Source: Alteraurantiacibacter aquimixticola (GTDB lineage: Bacteria > Pseudomonadota > Alphaproteobacteria > Sphingomonadales > Sphingomonadaceae). Taken from it: a DNA stretch of 64,000 nt. Shown one piece after another: positions 9,194 through 17,087 of this stretch. How positions within the stretch are numbered: the stretch's first letter is position 1; each line of letters starts with the position of its first letter. The stretch spans positions 278,599 through 342,598 of the forward strand of contig NZ_SSHH01000004.1 in NCBI RefSeq assembly GCF_004965515.1, in the 5' to 3' direction. A model generated the notes under the pieces. The model ran no database searches. It saw only the letters and a program-made list of their open reading frames with translations, and was not told where the DNA came from. The position numbers and the translations under genes are program-made.

Positions 9194-9280
9194 CGTCATT
9201 GCGAGGAGCCGCAGGCGACGCGGCAATCCAGGGCCGATCCGCGAGCCGCCCTGGATTGCTTCGCTTCGCTCGCAATGACG
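9194..9280. repeat. Dispersed palindromic repeat, copy A
   Basis: An 87-bp imperfect palindrome that starts CGTCATTGCGAG and ends CTCGCAATGACG, with inner arms GGCAATCCAGG and CCTGGATTGC. Two other copies occur in this window (11411-11502 and 61975-62059). It sits between the start of one hydrolase gene and the stop of the SDR gene, and can fold into a long hairpin. It resembles widely distributed GTCATTGCGAG-type bacterial intergenic repeats. Confidence 0.9.
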
Positions 9281-9296
9281 ATACCGTTCCATTAGC

Positions 9297-10049
9297 TCAC
9301 CCGGCCGCGATGATGCCGCCATCCACGGCCAGCATCGCGCCGTTGATGAATGCCGCCTCATCGCTCAGCAGGAAAGCAGCGGCCTGAGCCACGTCCTGCG
9401 GCGTGCCATTGCGGCGCAGCGGGATGTTCTTCGCCCGCTGCTCATATTGTTCCGCCGTCACGAAGCCTTCGGTCGCAGGCGTCGGCACGCTGCCCGGCGC
9501 GATCGCGTTGACGCGGATGTTGCGCGGGCCCAGCTCGCCCGCCAGCACCTTGGTGAGGCCCGCAATGCCCGCCTTGATCGTGGTATAGGCCCCGGTATTG
9601 GGCCGCCCGCGATAGGCGACGGGGCTGGAATAGTTGAGGATATTGCCCTGCTGGTTCTCGTCCCGATGGGCGAGGAAGGCCTGCACGCCCCAGAACACGC
9701 TCTTGAGTCCGGCCGAGAGCATGGTGTCGAGCGTCTCTTCGGTGACCTGCTCGATCGGTTCGTAGACCAGCACGGAGGCATTGTTGATCACCGCGCGCAG
9801 GGGCCCCGCATCCTTGGCGAAGTCCGCCGCCAGCTGCATGAACTCATCACGTTTGCCGCAGTCGGCGCCGTAACTGAAGGCGCGGCCACCGTCATCGATG
9901 ATCGCCTCGGCAACCTGCAACGCCGTCTCCCCGTGAATGTCGGCAATGCCAACGATGGCACCCTCAGCCGCGAGGTGCTTCGCAATCCCCTCACCCAGCC
10001 CGCGACCGGCGCCGGAGATCAGGATCGGCTGGCCGTCAAACCGCGCCAT
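9297..10049 (-). CDS. SDR-family oxidoreductase (3-oxoacyl-ACP-reductase-like)
   Basis: 250 aa. Cofactor motif SGAGRGLGEGIA (13-24), NNAS near 90, catalytic Ser in NYSSPVAY and the active-site YTTIKAG (Tyr and Lys) are present; the C-terminus INGAMLAVDGG is typical of the FabG-like group. It probably oxidises a cyclic alcohol or reduces a ketone. Its ATG overlaps the last base of the upstream SnoaL-like gene, so the two are co-translated. Confidence 0.92.
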   Translation of the reverse strand: MARFDGQPILISGAGRGLGEGIAKHLAAEGAIVGIADIHGETALQVAEAIIDDGGRAFSYGADCGKRDEFMQLAADFAKDAGPLRAVINNASVLVYEPIEQVTEETLDTMLSAGLKSVFWGVQAFLAHRDENQQGNILNYSSPVAYRGRPNTGAYTTIKAGIAGLTKVLAGELGPRNIRVNAIAPGSVPTPATEGFVTAEQYEQRAKNIPLRRNGTPQDVAQAAAFLLSDEAAFINGAMLAVDGGIIAAG

Positions 10050-10474
10050 CAGGTTGCACCGTCATCCATGCCGAACAGTTTGGCGGTATAGTGGCTGTCC
10101 ATATATTCGCGCATGGCGTCGATCTTGCCGTTCGAAACCTCGAACACCCAGCAATAGTCATTGTCATAGACCTTGCCGTCCATGGTCTTGCCGGTGGAAT
10201 TCGATTCCACGCAGACCCATGGGCCGACCGAGAACATGTTCTGCACATGCACCTTGGGGTCGCCGGGTTCGAACATGCCACGCACCGGGGCGAGGAACTT
10301 GTCGACGATGTCCATGCCGATATGCTTTCCCGCACCGGCAATGTCCTTCACCTTCGGCTCCCACACCGAATGTTCGTGATAGAATTGGCGCAGTTTTTCG
10401 AGATCGCCCGATGACAGGACCTCGAAAAAATCGAGCACCAGTTGTTCGTTCTCATTCTTGGCTTCGACTGCCAT
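10049..10474 (-). CDS. SnoaL-like / NTF2-fold protein (LEH-like)
   Basis: 141 aa with the cone-shaped NTF2 fold pattern: N-terminal helices (VLDFFEVLSSGDLEKLRQFY), central GKHIGMDIV and a C-terminal FEVSNGKIDAMREYMDSHY strand-helix. The C-terminal REYMD resembles limonene-epoxide hydrolase, but the middle Arg-x-Asp pair of that enzyme is replaced by VESNSTG, so epoxide hydrolysis is not assured. Proteins of this family isomerise, cyclise or hydrolyse polycyclic substrates. One of three NTF2-like genes in this island (others at 10497 and 16707). Confidence 0.85.
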   Translation of the reverse strand: MAVEAKNENEQLVLDFFEVLSSGDLEKLRQFYHEHSVWEPKVKDIAGAGKHIGMDIVDKFLAPVRGMFEPGDPKVHVQNMFSVGPWVCVESNSTGKTMDGKVYDNDYCWVFEVSNGKIDAMREYMDSHYTAKLFGMDDGAT

Positions 10475-10496
10475 CGCTCCTCTCCCCAGAGTAAAT

Positions 10497-10973
10497 CTAT
10501 TTCAGGCCACGCGCCTCATCAGTGGGCGGCGGAAAGGCGGGTATCGTGCCGCCCTGGTGCAACGCCAGATGGCCCGCGCGGCTGGCAAAGCGCCACGTTC
10601 CGGCATCGAGGACATATTCGTCCGCGAACCCGCCCACGAAAATGCCGCCTGCCTCCTGCGGCATTTCGGTATTGGCATGGTTGGACAACATGGTGACGTA
10701 ATTGGTGCCGCGCGCTTTTGTCTCAGACACGACTTCCACCAGCACATTGGTGACGATGTGGCGCACAAGGATGGGCGGGCGGTCGCGGAAGATGGACTGG
10801 ATTGCGTCACGCCCATGGAAGGGATAGCCCGGCTGGAAGGGCCGGTCATAGGTGCCGTCAGCCGTGAACAGGTCCTTCAGCGCGGCATGATCGCCAATGT
10901 CGGCATAATGCGCGAAGAGCAGCGGCAGCTTGCCGCATGCCTGTTCGATCAGCAGGCGTTGCTCAGGAGTCAT
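10497..10973 (-). CDS. NTF2-like protein of the SnoaL_4 type
   Basis: 158 aa. Sequence blocks YADIGDHAALKDLFTADGTYDRP and HIVTNVLVEVVSETKARGTNYV are typical of the bacterial SnoaL_4/BaiE-like dehydratase-isomerase group. ATG at 10973 follows an appropriate ribosome site and overlaps the stop of the carboxymuconolactone-decarboxylase-like gene by 11 bp. The family includes bile-acid dehydratases and scytalone-like enzymes; I cannot say which reaction applies. A Tyr/Asp-rich pocket segment is retained. Confidence 0.85.
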   Translation of the reverse strand: MTPEQRLLIEQACGKLPLLFAHYADIGDHAALKDLFTADGTYDRPFQPGYPFHGRDAIQSIFRDRPPILVRHIVTNVLVEVVSETKARGTNYVTMLSNHANTEMPQEAGGIFVGGFADEYVLDAGTWRFASRAGHLALHQGGTIPAFPPPTDEARGLK

Positions 10974-11388
10974 CGGATTTCTCGGCATCAATCTGGGCGA
11001 AGGCCTCGTTGGCGATGCGGAAGCTGTCCACCGCCGCCGGGATACCGGCATAGATGCCGACCTGCAGCAGCACTTCGCGGATCTCGTCTTTCGACAAGCC
11101 ATTGTTAAGCGCGCCGCGAATATGGATCTTCAGCTCGTTCTCGCGCCCCAGCACCGCGATCATGGCGAGGTTGATCAGGCTGCGGTCGCGCAGCGGCAGG
11201 CCCTCGCGGCCCCAGTTCCAGCCCCAGCAATAGGTGGTGACCAGTTCCTGCAGCGGCTCGTTGAAAGGGCCGCTTTTCGCCAGTGCCTTGTCGACATATT
11301 CATCGCCCAGCACCTTGCGGCGGATTTCCATGCCGCGATCGAACATCTCTTGTCCGGTCATCTCGCTGGGGGGTTTGTTGTCACTCAT
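10963..11388 (-). CDS. Carboxymuconolactone decarboxylase family protein
   Basis: 141 aa, the usual length for PcaC-like proteins. The conserved run DRSLINLAMIAVLGRENELKIHIRGALNNG then EVLLQVGIYAGIPAAVDSF is clear. The AhpD CxxC pair is absent, so it is unlikely to be a peroxidase partner and more likely an enzyme of the gamma-carboxymuconolactone decarboxylase branch. Its presence among oxygenases and hydrolases suggests a ring-cleavage or lactone step. It heads the run of four genes 10963, 10497, 10049, 9297 on the minus strand. Confidence 0.92.
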   Translation of the reverse strand: MSDNKPPSEMTGQEMFDRGMEIRRKVLGDEYVDKALAKSGPFNEPLQELVTTYCWGWNWGREGLPLRDRSLINLAMIAVLGRENELKIHIRGALNNGLSKDEIREVLLQVGIYAGIPAAVDSFRIANEAFAQIDAEKSDDS

Positions 11389-11410
11389 GAACCGTATTCC
11401 TCTTTGTTAT

Positions 11411-11502
11411 CGTCATTGCGAGCGACCGAAGGTCGCGCGGCAATCCAGAGCGAGGCGCGCAACGCCCTGGATTGCTTCGTCGCTTCGCTCCTCGCAATGA
11501 CG
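11411..11502. repeat. Dispersed palindromic repeat, copy B
   Basis: 92-bp imperfect palindrome with the same ends (CGTCATTGCGAG, CTCGCAATGACG) and inner GGCAATCCAG / CCTGGATTGC arms as copies A and C. The central loop differs. It fills the gap between two minus-strand genes, again at a gene boundary. Confidence 0.9.
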
Positions 11503-11510
11503 GAGAAGCA

Positions 11511-12746
11511 TCATCCATCAACCACCCCATACACCGCATCGATCAGCCGCCGCGCGCGCGGGCCGTTGGTACCCACGGCATGCATCTGGTTGCAGCAATA
11601 GGAGAAGCCGAGCTTCGCATCGGGATCGCCGAAACCGATAGAGCCGCCAAGACCATGATGGCCGAAGCTGCGCATGTTGGGGCCCATATAGACCGCCTCA
11701 GGCGTATTGAGCAGCACGCCGAGCGCCTGGTGATAGGGGCGGTCCTGCAGCAGCTCGATCTGGTTGTGCTGCTCGACCAGCATCGCCTCCAGCGCGTTCT
11801 TGGACAGAAGCGAGATGCCATCCACCTCGCCCACCGCCGCGCCATAGATGCGCGCAACGCCGCGGGCATTGCCATGGCCCGATCCGCTGGCGATCTCGCA
11901 GGTGCGCCAGATGGGCGAGTTCATCGTCGCGTGCCACGGCTCGGAGGGGTTCTGCAGGAAAGCGAAGCTGCGCAACACCGCGCCATCCTGCCAGCCTTCG
12001 GGCGTGGACGGCTTGGGCGGCACGGTCTGGTCCTTGGCGGCGAAAAGGCGCGCGCCGGTATTGGGCAGCACTTCGGCGACGTGAGACTGCTCCTCCTCGC
12101 TCATCCCGCCGATATAGTATTCGGCACCCAGCGGGCCGGAGACGCGGCTACGCAGGAAGGGCCCCACCGTCATGCCGGTCACCCGGCGCATGATCTCGCC
12201 CAGCAGGAAGCCCTGATTGTGTACGTGATAGGCCGCGCGCGTGCCCGGCTCCCACAAGGGCTCCTGCACTTCGAGCGCCTTGATATAGGCCGCGTAGTCG
12301 AAGAAGCCGCCCGGCGTCATAACGTCGGTGGTCAGCACGGGGATCGCGGCGCGATGGTCGAGGCACCAGCGCACGAGGATGCCCTCCTTCCCGTTCTGGG
12401 CAAATTCGGGCCAGTAATGCGCCACCGGCTTGTCGATATCGATCAGCCCTTCGTCCACGCACATGTTGAAGGCGATGCCGGTCACGCCCTTGGCGGTGCT
12501 CATCATGCAGACGGTGGAGTGCTCGTCCCATTCCCATGTGCGGTCGGCATTGGCCCAGCCGCCCCACAAGTCCACCACGGTCTCGCCATCGACGACGACC
12601 GAGCACCCTGCGCCCAGCTCCTCTTCCTCGCGGAAATTCTCGATGAAGGCATCAACGGCGGGACGGAACCGCTCGTCATATCGTCCATGCAGCGGGAAGC
12701 TCCCGCCGCGCGCCTCGATCGTCTCGTGAAATACGGCCTGCGGCAA
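11511..12746 (-). CDS. Beta-lactamase-fold serine hydrolase (EstB-like), TTG start
   Basis: 411 aa from a TTG start at 12746, which has a GGGGAGAG ribosome site about 4 bases upstream; no ATG lies near the conserved N-terminus and the region upstream holds a regulatory palindrome. The SxxK motif is MSTAKGV near residue 97, a Tyr motif is in YHVHNQGFL, and the C-terminal FGHHGLGGSIGF replaces the KTG triad with HxG, as in family VIII esterases. It probably hydrolyses an ester or lactone. It is divergent from the flavin monooxygenase at 12880, sharing its control region. Confidence 0.87.
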   Translation of the reverse strand: MPQAVFHETIEARGGSFPLHGRYDERFRPAVDAFIENFREEEELGAGCSVVVDGETVVDLWGGWANADRTWEWDEHSTVCMMSTAKGVTGIAFNMCVDEGLIDIDKPVAHYWPEFAQNGKEGILVRWCLDHRAAIPVLTTDVMTPGGFFDYAAYIKALEVQEPLWEPGTRAAYHVHNQGFLLGEIMRRVTGMTVGPFLRSRVSGPLGAEYYIGGMSEEEQSHVAEVLPNTGARLFAAKDQTVPPKPSTPEGWQDGAVLRSFAFLQNPSEPWHATMNSPIWRTCEIASGSGHGNARGVARIYGAAVGEVDGISLLSKNALEAMLVEQHNQIELLQDRPYHQALGVLLNTPEAVYMGPNMRSFGHHGLGGSIGFGDPDAKLGFSYCCNQMHAVGTNGPRARRLIDAVYGVVDG

Positions 12747-12780
12747 TGCTCTCTCCCCAACCTTGCCGGTCCTTGCGACT

Positions 12781-12794
12781 CTAACGATCGTTAG
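12781..12794. promoter_or_regulatory. Perfect 14-bp palindrome, probable regulator operator
   Basis: CTAACGATCGTTAG is identical to its reverse complement. It lies between the divergent hydrolase (start 12746) and monooxygenase (start 12880). Short perfect palindromes of this kind are typical TetR-family operators; no regulator gene is seen in the island, so the regulator would be elsewhere. Confidence 0.6.
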
Positions 12795-12879
12795 TGCTAG
12801 GGCTTTCGGGCGCGCGGCGAAAGGGTCTTTGCGCGGGCGTCTGCGATGCGCCATGGTGCCCGGCGGGAGAGAGCAAGCC

Positions 12880-14058
12880 ATGCATGACGTCATCGTGGTC
12901 GGCGGCGGGCCGACGGGGTTCCTGACGGCGCTGGGTCTGGCGCAGGCGGGCGTTGGAGTCGTGCTGCTGGAGGCGGGCGACCACATCGTCGATAGCCCGC
13001 GCGCCGCCGTCTATCACTGGTCACTGCTGGACGGGCTGGAGCGGCTGGGCATTCGCGAGGAGGCGGAGGCCACCGGCATCGTCAAGGACGACTATACCTG
13101 GCTGATCCGCAAGACCGGCGAGCATATCCGCTACCGGCTCGACGTGCTGAATGACCGCACGGACTACAACTACAACATCAATATGGGCCAGGACGTGCTG
13201 GCCAATATCGCACGGACGCGGCTGGAGAAGCTATCCAATGCCGAGATCCGCTTCGGCGCGCGGGTGGAGGCGCTGGCGCAGGATGGTGATGGCGTCACCG
13301 TGACACTGGCGGATGGCGAGGCGGTTCGGGCGAAATATCTGGTCGGCGCGGATGGTGCGGGCAGCACGGTGCGGCAGGCATTGGGCCTCACCTTCGACGG
13401 CTTCACATGGCCCGAGCGCTTTATCGCCACCAATGTCTATCACGATTTCGCGGGCGCAGGTTACGGCCTCTCCACCATGGTGGTGGACGACAAATGGGGC
13501 GCGGTGATCGTGATCATCGCGCAGGACGGGCTGTGGCGCTGCACCTATATGGAAGACGCCTCGCTGCCGGAGGAGAGCTATCTTGACCGCCTCCCCGCCG
13601 CCTATGAGCACCTGCTACCGGGCGAAGGTGGCTACGAGCTCTTCAGCGCCGCGCCCTACAAGATGCACCAGCGCTGCGCCTCGCAGTTCCGCGTTGGCCG
13701 CGTGGTGCTGGCGGGGGACTCCGCGCATGTCACCAACCCCACGGGCGGCTTCGGCCTCACCACCGGCCTGTTCGATTGCTATGCGCTGTGGCCCACGCTG
13801 GCGGCGATCATCCTCGACCGCGCGAGCCCCGACCTGCTCGACATCTGGGCAGCGGAACGGCGCGCGATCTTCCTCGAGAAGACCAGTCCGATGGCCTGCC
13901 AGTACAAGGACTTCCTGTTCCACGAATGCGGCGGCGACAAAGCGAAGCTGGAAGAGGCCATCGCCGGCATGCGCCGGATGCAGGACGATCCCGATTATTG
14001 TCGCGAGAGGCTGATGTTCACCAAGAGGATGGAGACGACGAGCCCGGCGGAGCGGTGA
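12880..14058 (+). CDS. FAD-dependent aromatic-ring hydroxylase-type monooxygenase
   Basis: 392-aa class A flavoprotein monooxygenase. The GxGxxG motif VVGGGPTGFLTALGLAQAG begins at residue 5, the DG motif is VGADGAGSTVRQALG and the second FAD motif is VLAGDSAHVTNPTGGFGLTTG. Enzymes of this family insert oxygen into phenols or related rings using NAD(P)H. ATG 12880 follows a GGGAGAGAG site. It is shorter than phenol hydroxylases (no C-terminal thioredoxin domain), closer to the MhpA/PobA core. It is probably controlled by the palindrome upstream. Confidence 0.9.
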   Translation: MHDVIVVGGGPTGFLTALGLAQAGVGVVLLEAGDHIVDSPRAAVYHWSLLDGLERLGIREEAEATGIVKDDYTWLIRKTGEHIRYRLDVLNDRTDYNYNINMGQDVLANIARTRLEKLSNAEIRFGARVEALAQDGDGVTVTLADGEAVRAKYLVGADGAGSTVRQALGLTFDGFTWPERFIATNVYHDFAGAGYGLSTMVVDDKWGAVIVIIAQDGLWRCTYMEDASLPEESYLDRLPAAYEHLLPGEGGYELFSAAPYKMHQRCASQFRVGRVVLAGDSAHVTNPTGGFGLTTGLFDCYALWPTLAAIILDRASPDLLDIWAAERRAIFLEKTSPMACQYKDFLFHECGGDKAKLEEAIAGMRRMQDDPDYCRERLMFTKRMETTSPAER

Positions 14059-14126
14059 GCAAGAACAGCGGCTTCCCGGCCACTAGTGGCTAGCGGACAA
14101 AGGCTGGTTTGGGGTGGGAAGCGGAC

Positions 14127-14336
14127 CTATCCAATGACCGCATTCACCAGATTGGCTACCAGCAGGAATGCTGCGATGAACCCGATCATAGCGGCTCCGC
14201 CAGCGAGGCCGCCTTTGATCCACATCTTGATTAAGCCATCGCCTTTGCGCGTGCTTTTCATCTGCACTTGAGCATTGACAATCAATGCCACGATGAACGC
14301 CAACCCAATCGCAATGTAGAATGACCAGTTTGGCAT
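14127..14336 (-). CDS. Small two-TM membrane protein
   Basis: 69 aa from ATG 14336. Two hydrophobic helices (about residues 5-22 and 40-66) flank a basic loop containing MKSTRKGDGLIKMWIKGG. Base composition here is clearly lower in GC than in the flanking catabolic genes. Function unknown. A longer in-frame start at 14417 is possible, but the added 27 residues do not resemble a membrane leader. Confidence 0.55.
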   Translation of the reverse strand: MPNWSFYIAIGLAFIVALIVNAQVQMKSTRKGDGLIKMWIKGGLAGGAAMIGFIAAFLLVANLVNAVIG

Positions 14337-14437
14337 ATTCGATAGATGGAAGATTTGCGGGCTGTCCGCAATGGGAGCGTAAGCGGACTGAAAGCATTCG
14401 GCTCCAACTACCTGCAAGCGGACACCATCATTCCAAG

Positions 14438-15235
14438 CTACAAATAAGCAATCGTCCTAACCTCAATGCTCTGCCTTGGCTCCGCGTCACGCGGGGTGTT
14501 CGGATCATCGAACGCGCTGTGCGCCGTGAACTGCACCGCATCCTCGTCGCTGTCGAACAGCTTGAAGGCGAGCGCTTCCCAGGGCTGCATATGCGGCACC
14601 CAGTACCATTTGTGGTCGGGCTTGTAGGCGAGGTTGAAGCCCCATAGCGAGCGGTCGACGCCGCCAAGGCCACCGCGCACCTCGCTCTGGAACAGGTCCT
14701 CGCGCTTCACCGTGCTGGCATCGGCGACAGCGAAAGGCGCGCTTTCGACCATGGTGATGGGGCGCCAGACATTGATCAGCATGTGACGCTTCGCCAGCCG
14801 TTCTTCGGCCTCTTCCGGCGGAAGCAGGTCGCGCGTGTAGTCGGCAACGGTGCGCGCACCGTAATCGACATGCGCGCCGAAAGCGGGCTGGTTGTGGCCA
14901 TGCGTGCCGCTGGCATTGGTGCGGATGACGGGGCCGAAGCTGACGACCTTGTCCGCGCCGGTCAGACGCTGCACCACCGCTTCGGTATCGCGGCAATAGC
15001 GGGCAAGCTGCTCCTTGTCGGTATAGTCGGCAATCCCGCTCGGTTCATCGAGAACGACGAAGCCATTCTTCTCCAGCGCGAGGTCATGGATGAAGGGCCG
15101 CACGTCGTGGATCGTCACCTCGTGCGGGTCTTGCGGCCAATAGCTCTTCTCGCGATCGCCGGCATAGAAGATCGCCTCTTCCCCGCGCACGACATAGTTC
15201 ATGGTCGTGCGCACATCGCAGGTTACGGTATCCAT
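14438..15235 (-). CDS. CmcJ/NvfI-family oxygenase-like protein
   Basis: 265 aa. The pattern NYVVRGEEAIFY, then AHVDYGA (H122, D124), NVWRPI, and a C-terminal HSAFDDPN with R259 in the VRTIAYL end fits the CmcJ/AsaB/NvfI family, whose characterised members include fungal Fe(II)/2-oxoglutarate-type oxygenases and isomerases and CmcJ of cephamycin synthesis. HxD plus distal His (H238) and Arg are consistent with an iron site. The family is best known from fungal secondary metabolism; here it is inside a bacterial catabolic island. Confidence 0.8.
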   Translation of the reverse strand: MDTVTCDVRTTMNYVVRGEEAIFYAGDREKSYWPQDPHEVTIHDVRPFIHDLALEKNGFVVLDEPSGIADYTDKEQLARYCRDTEAVVQRLTGADKVVSFGPVIRTNASGTHGHNQPAFGAHVDYGARTVADYTRDLLPPEEAEERLAKRHMLINVWRPITMVESAPFAVADASTVKREDLFQSEVRGGLGGVDRSLWGFNLAYKPDHKWYWVPHMQPWEALAFKLFDSDEDAVQFTAHSAFDDPNTPRDAEPRQSIEVRTIAYL

Positions 15236-15343
15236 CGCTGTCTAGCCCTTCCGGTCGTTATCCTTTGACCGATCCTCACGCGCATCATAGCCTCACTTCT
15301 TGGCACTCGTCCACGCAGATGGAAGGGGCCTGAGGGAGAGGGA

Positions 15344-16702
15344 ATGGGGATGGCCGAGACCTATCGGGATCCGCGCGACGTCATGCGCGAGCGGCGGATG
15401 AACTTGAAGCAGTATGGCGTCGTGGCGCTGTGCGTGCTGATCAACATGATCGACGGTTACGACATATTGGCGCTGGCGCAGGCGGGCAGCGCCTTGAGCC
15501 GCGAATGGGGATTGAGCGATGCGGAGCTGGGCACGCTGCTTTCCATGAACCTTGTCGGCATGGCGGTGGGGGCGCTGGGCGTCTCCCCCGTGGCGGACCA
15601 GTGGGGCAGGCGGCCGGCAATGCTGATCTGCCTTGGCTTCATGAGCGTGGGCATGAGCATTTCCGCCGTGTCTGACGGCTTCTTTGTGATGGCGGCAGGC
15701 CGCCTCGTCACAGGTATCGGCATTGGCGGGATGACCAGCACGGCGGGCACGATGGCGCTGGAATATGCGAGCCAGAAGCGCCGCGAGTTCGCCACCGCCA
15801 CGGTCGCCTCCGCCTATCCGGTCGGCACGATCATCGGTGCGGCGGTGGCCGTGGCGGTGCTCGATTCCTATGGCTGGCGTGGCATCTTCTGGTTCGGCGC
15901 GGGGCTGTCCGCCGTGCTGCTTCCCATCGCCTTCATCTGGCTGCCCGAGAGCCTCGACTTCCTGCTCACCCGCCAGCCGAAGGGCGCGCTGGAGACGACC
16001 AACCGCATCCTCAAGCGCATGGACGTGCCGCAGGTTACCGAACTTCCGCCGCGTCCGGAGGATTCGGGCGAAGGCTCCACCGCGCTCTCTGAAATCATCC
16101 AGCCGGTCCACCGCAACGAGCTGATCTTCAAGCTCTTCATCGCCCATGCGCTGAACATGTTCGCCTGGTATTTCATCATCAATTGGGGCCCGCCGCTGGT
16201 GGCCGAGGCAGGCGCGTCGGACGAGCTGGGCGCGCGCTATTCGGCCTGGGTTTCCTATGGCGGGATCGTGGGCGGAATGACGTCAGGCTATCTCTGCGGC
16301 ACGATCGGCGTGAAGCGGATGATGTGGTTCACCATGGTGAGCCTGGCGGTGCTGATAACGCTGTTCGGCCAGTTTGTCGGCAATACCTCTGCGCTAATGG
16401 TGATCGCCCCGCTGATGGGCGCGGCCCTGTTCGGCTCGGCCGTCGCCAACTGGCTGACGATTGCCTACGCCTTCCCGCCGCATCTGCGCGCGACGGGGCT
16501 TGGCTTTGCAACCACGGCGGGCCGGGTCGGATCGATCTTCGGGCCGATCGTCGGCGGCGCGCTGCTGGGCACGCGCGAGGCCGGGTTGGGGCCGCTGGAT
16601 ATCACCATGTCGGTCGGCACCGTGTGCCTCGTCATGGCGATCCCGGCGATCCTCTCGGCGCTCACCTTCAACCGCGCAAGGCGGATCGAACCGGGACGCT
16701 GA
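15344..16702 (+). CDS. MFS transporter, aromatic-acid:H+ symporter (AAHS) type
   Basis: 452 aa, 12 predicted TM helices. The first helix carries NMIDGYDILALAQAG, the DGYD-type motif diagnostic of PcaK/BenK/MhpT-like aromatic-acid symporters, and the loop 2-3 motif is SPVADQWGRRPAML. It should bring an organic (probably aromatic) acid into the cytoplasm with protons. Divergent from the CmcJ-like gene across a 108-bp gap. ATG 15344 follows a GAGGGAGAGG site. Confidence 0.9.
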   Translation: MGMAETYRDPRDVMRERRMNLKQYGVVALCVLINMIDGYDILALAQAGSALSREWGLSDAELGTLLSMNLVGMAVGALGVSPVADQWGRRPAMLICLGFMSVGMSISAVSDGFFVMAAGRLVTGIGIGGMTSTAGTMALEYASQKRREFATATVASAYPVGTIIGAAVAVAVLDSYGWRGIFWFGAGLSAVLLPIAFIWLPESLDFLLTRQPKGALETTNRILKRMDVPQVTELPPRPEDSGEGSTALSEIIQPVHRNELIFKLFIAHALNMFAWYFIINWGPPLVAEAGASDELGARYSAWVSYGGIVGGMTSGYLCGTIGVKRMMWFTMVSLAVLITLFGQFVGNTSALMVIAPLMGAALFGSAVANWLTIAYAFPPHLRATGLGFATTAGRVGSIFGPIVGGALLGTREAGLGPLDITMSVGTVCLVMAIPAILSALTFNRARRIEPGR

Positions 16703-16706
16703 ACCC

Positions 16707-17087
16707 TCAGGTGTGAAAGGCGGCGATGGCGGGTGCGCTGTCGGTATATTCGCGCATTTCAGCGATCAGGCCCGCCTCGTCGAAAGTGAAGACGAAGCAG
16801 AAGTGGTTCACATAGGAGCCGCCGCCGACGAGCGGGCTGTCGCACTCCGTCATCACCACCACGCGGTTGTCCACCAGCAGGACATCCACATGTTCGAAGC
16901 GGATCCCGTCGACCAGCCGCGACCGCGCGCCATCGAGCAATACGGTGAGGGCCTCCGCATCGATCCATCCCTGCCCCGGCAGCCAGACCTTGGCGCCCTC
17001 GGCAAAGCGCGTCAGCATGGCCTCGGTTTCGAGATTGCGGACGCATTCAAGGTAATCGAGCGCGGTCTGGCGAGGGTCGAAGGTCAC
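16707..17087 (-). CDS. NTF2/SnoaL-like protein, GTG start
   Basis: 126 aa from GTG at 17087, which overlaps the MFS stop (GTGA) and has AGGAG 7 bases upstream. The protein shows the NTF2 pattern: ALDYLECVRNLETEAMLTRFAEGAKVWLPGQGW, then VVVMTECDSP and HFCFVFTFDEAGLIAEMREYTDS. Third member of the fold in the island, and again next to transporter and oxygenase genes. Possible isomerase, dehydratase or binding protein. It is convergent with the AAHS transporter (4-bp gap). Confidence 0.82.
   Translation of the reverse strand: MTFDPRQTALDYLECVRNLETEAMLTRFAEGAKVWLPGQGWIDAEALTVLLDGARSRLVDGIRFEHVDVLLVDNRVVVMTECDSPLVGGGSYVNHFCFVFTFDEAGLIAEMREYTDSAPAIAAFHT

Noticed and set aside
8031-12746. True beta-lactamase genes (antibiotic resistance)
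   Set aside because: Both hydrolases have the SxxK fold but lack export signals and the usual KTG triad and lie among catabolic genes; esterase or lactonase function is more likely.
15236-15343. CGGTC-N9-GACCG inverted repeat between the CmcJ-like and MFS genes
   Set aside because: Only 5-bp arms in GC-rich DNA; expected by chance, so not listed as an operator.
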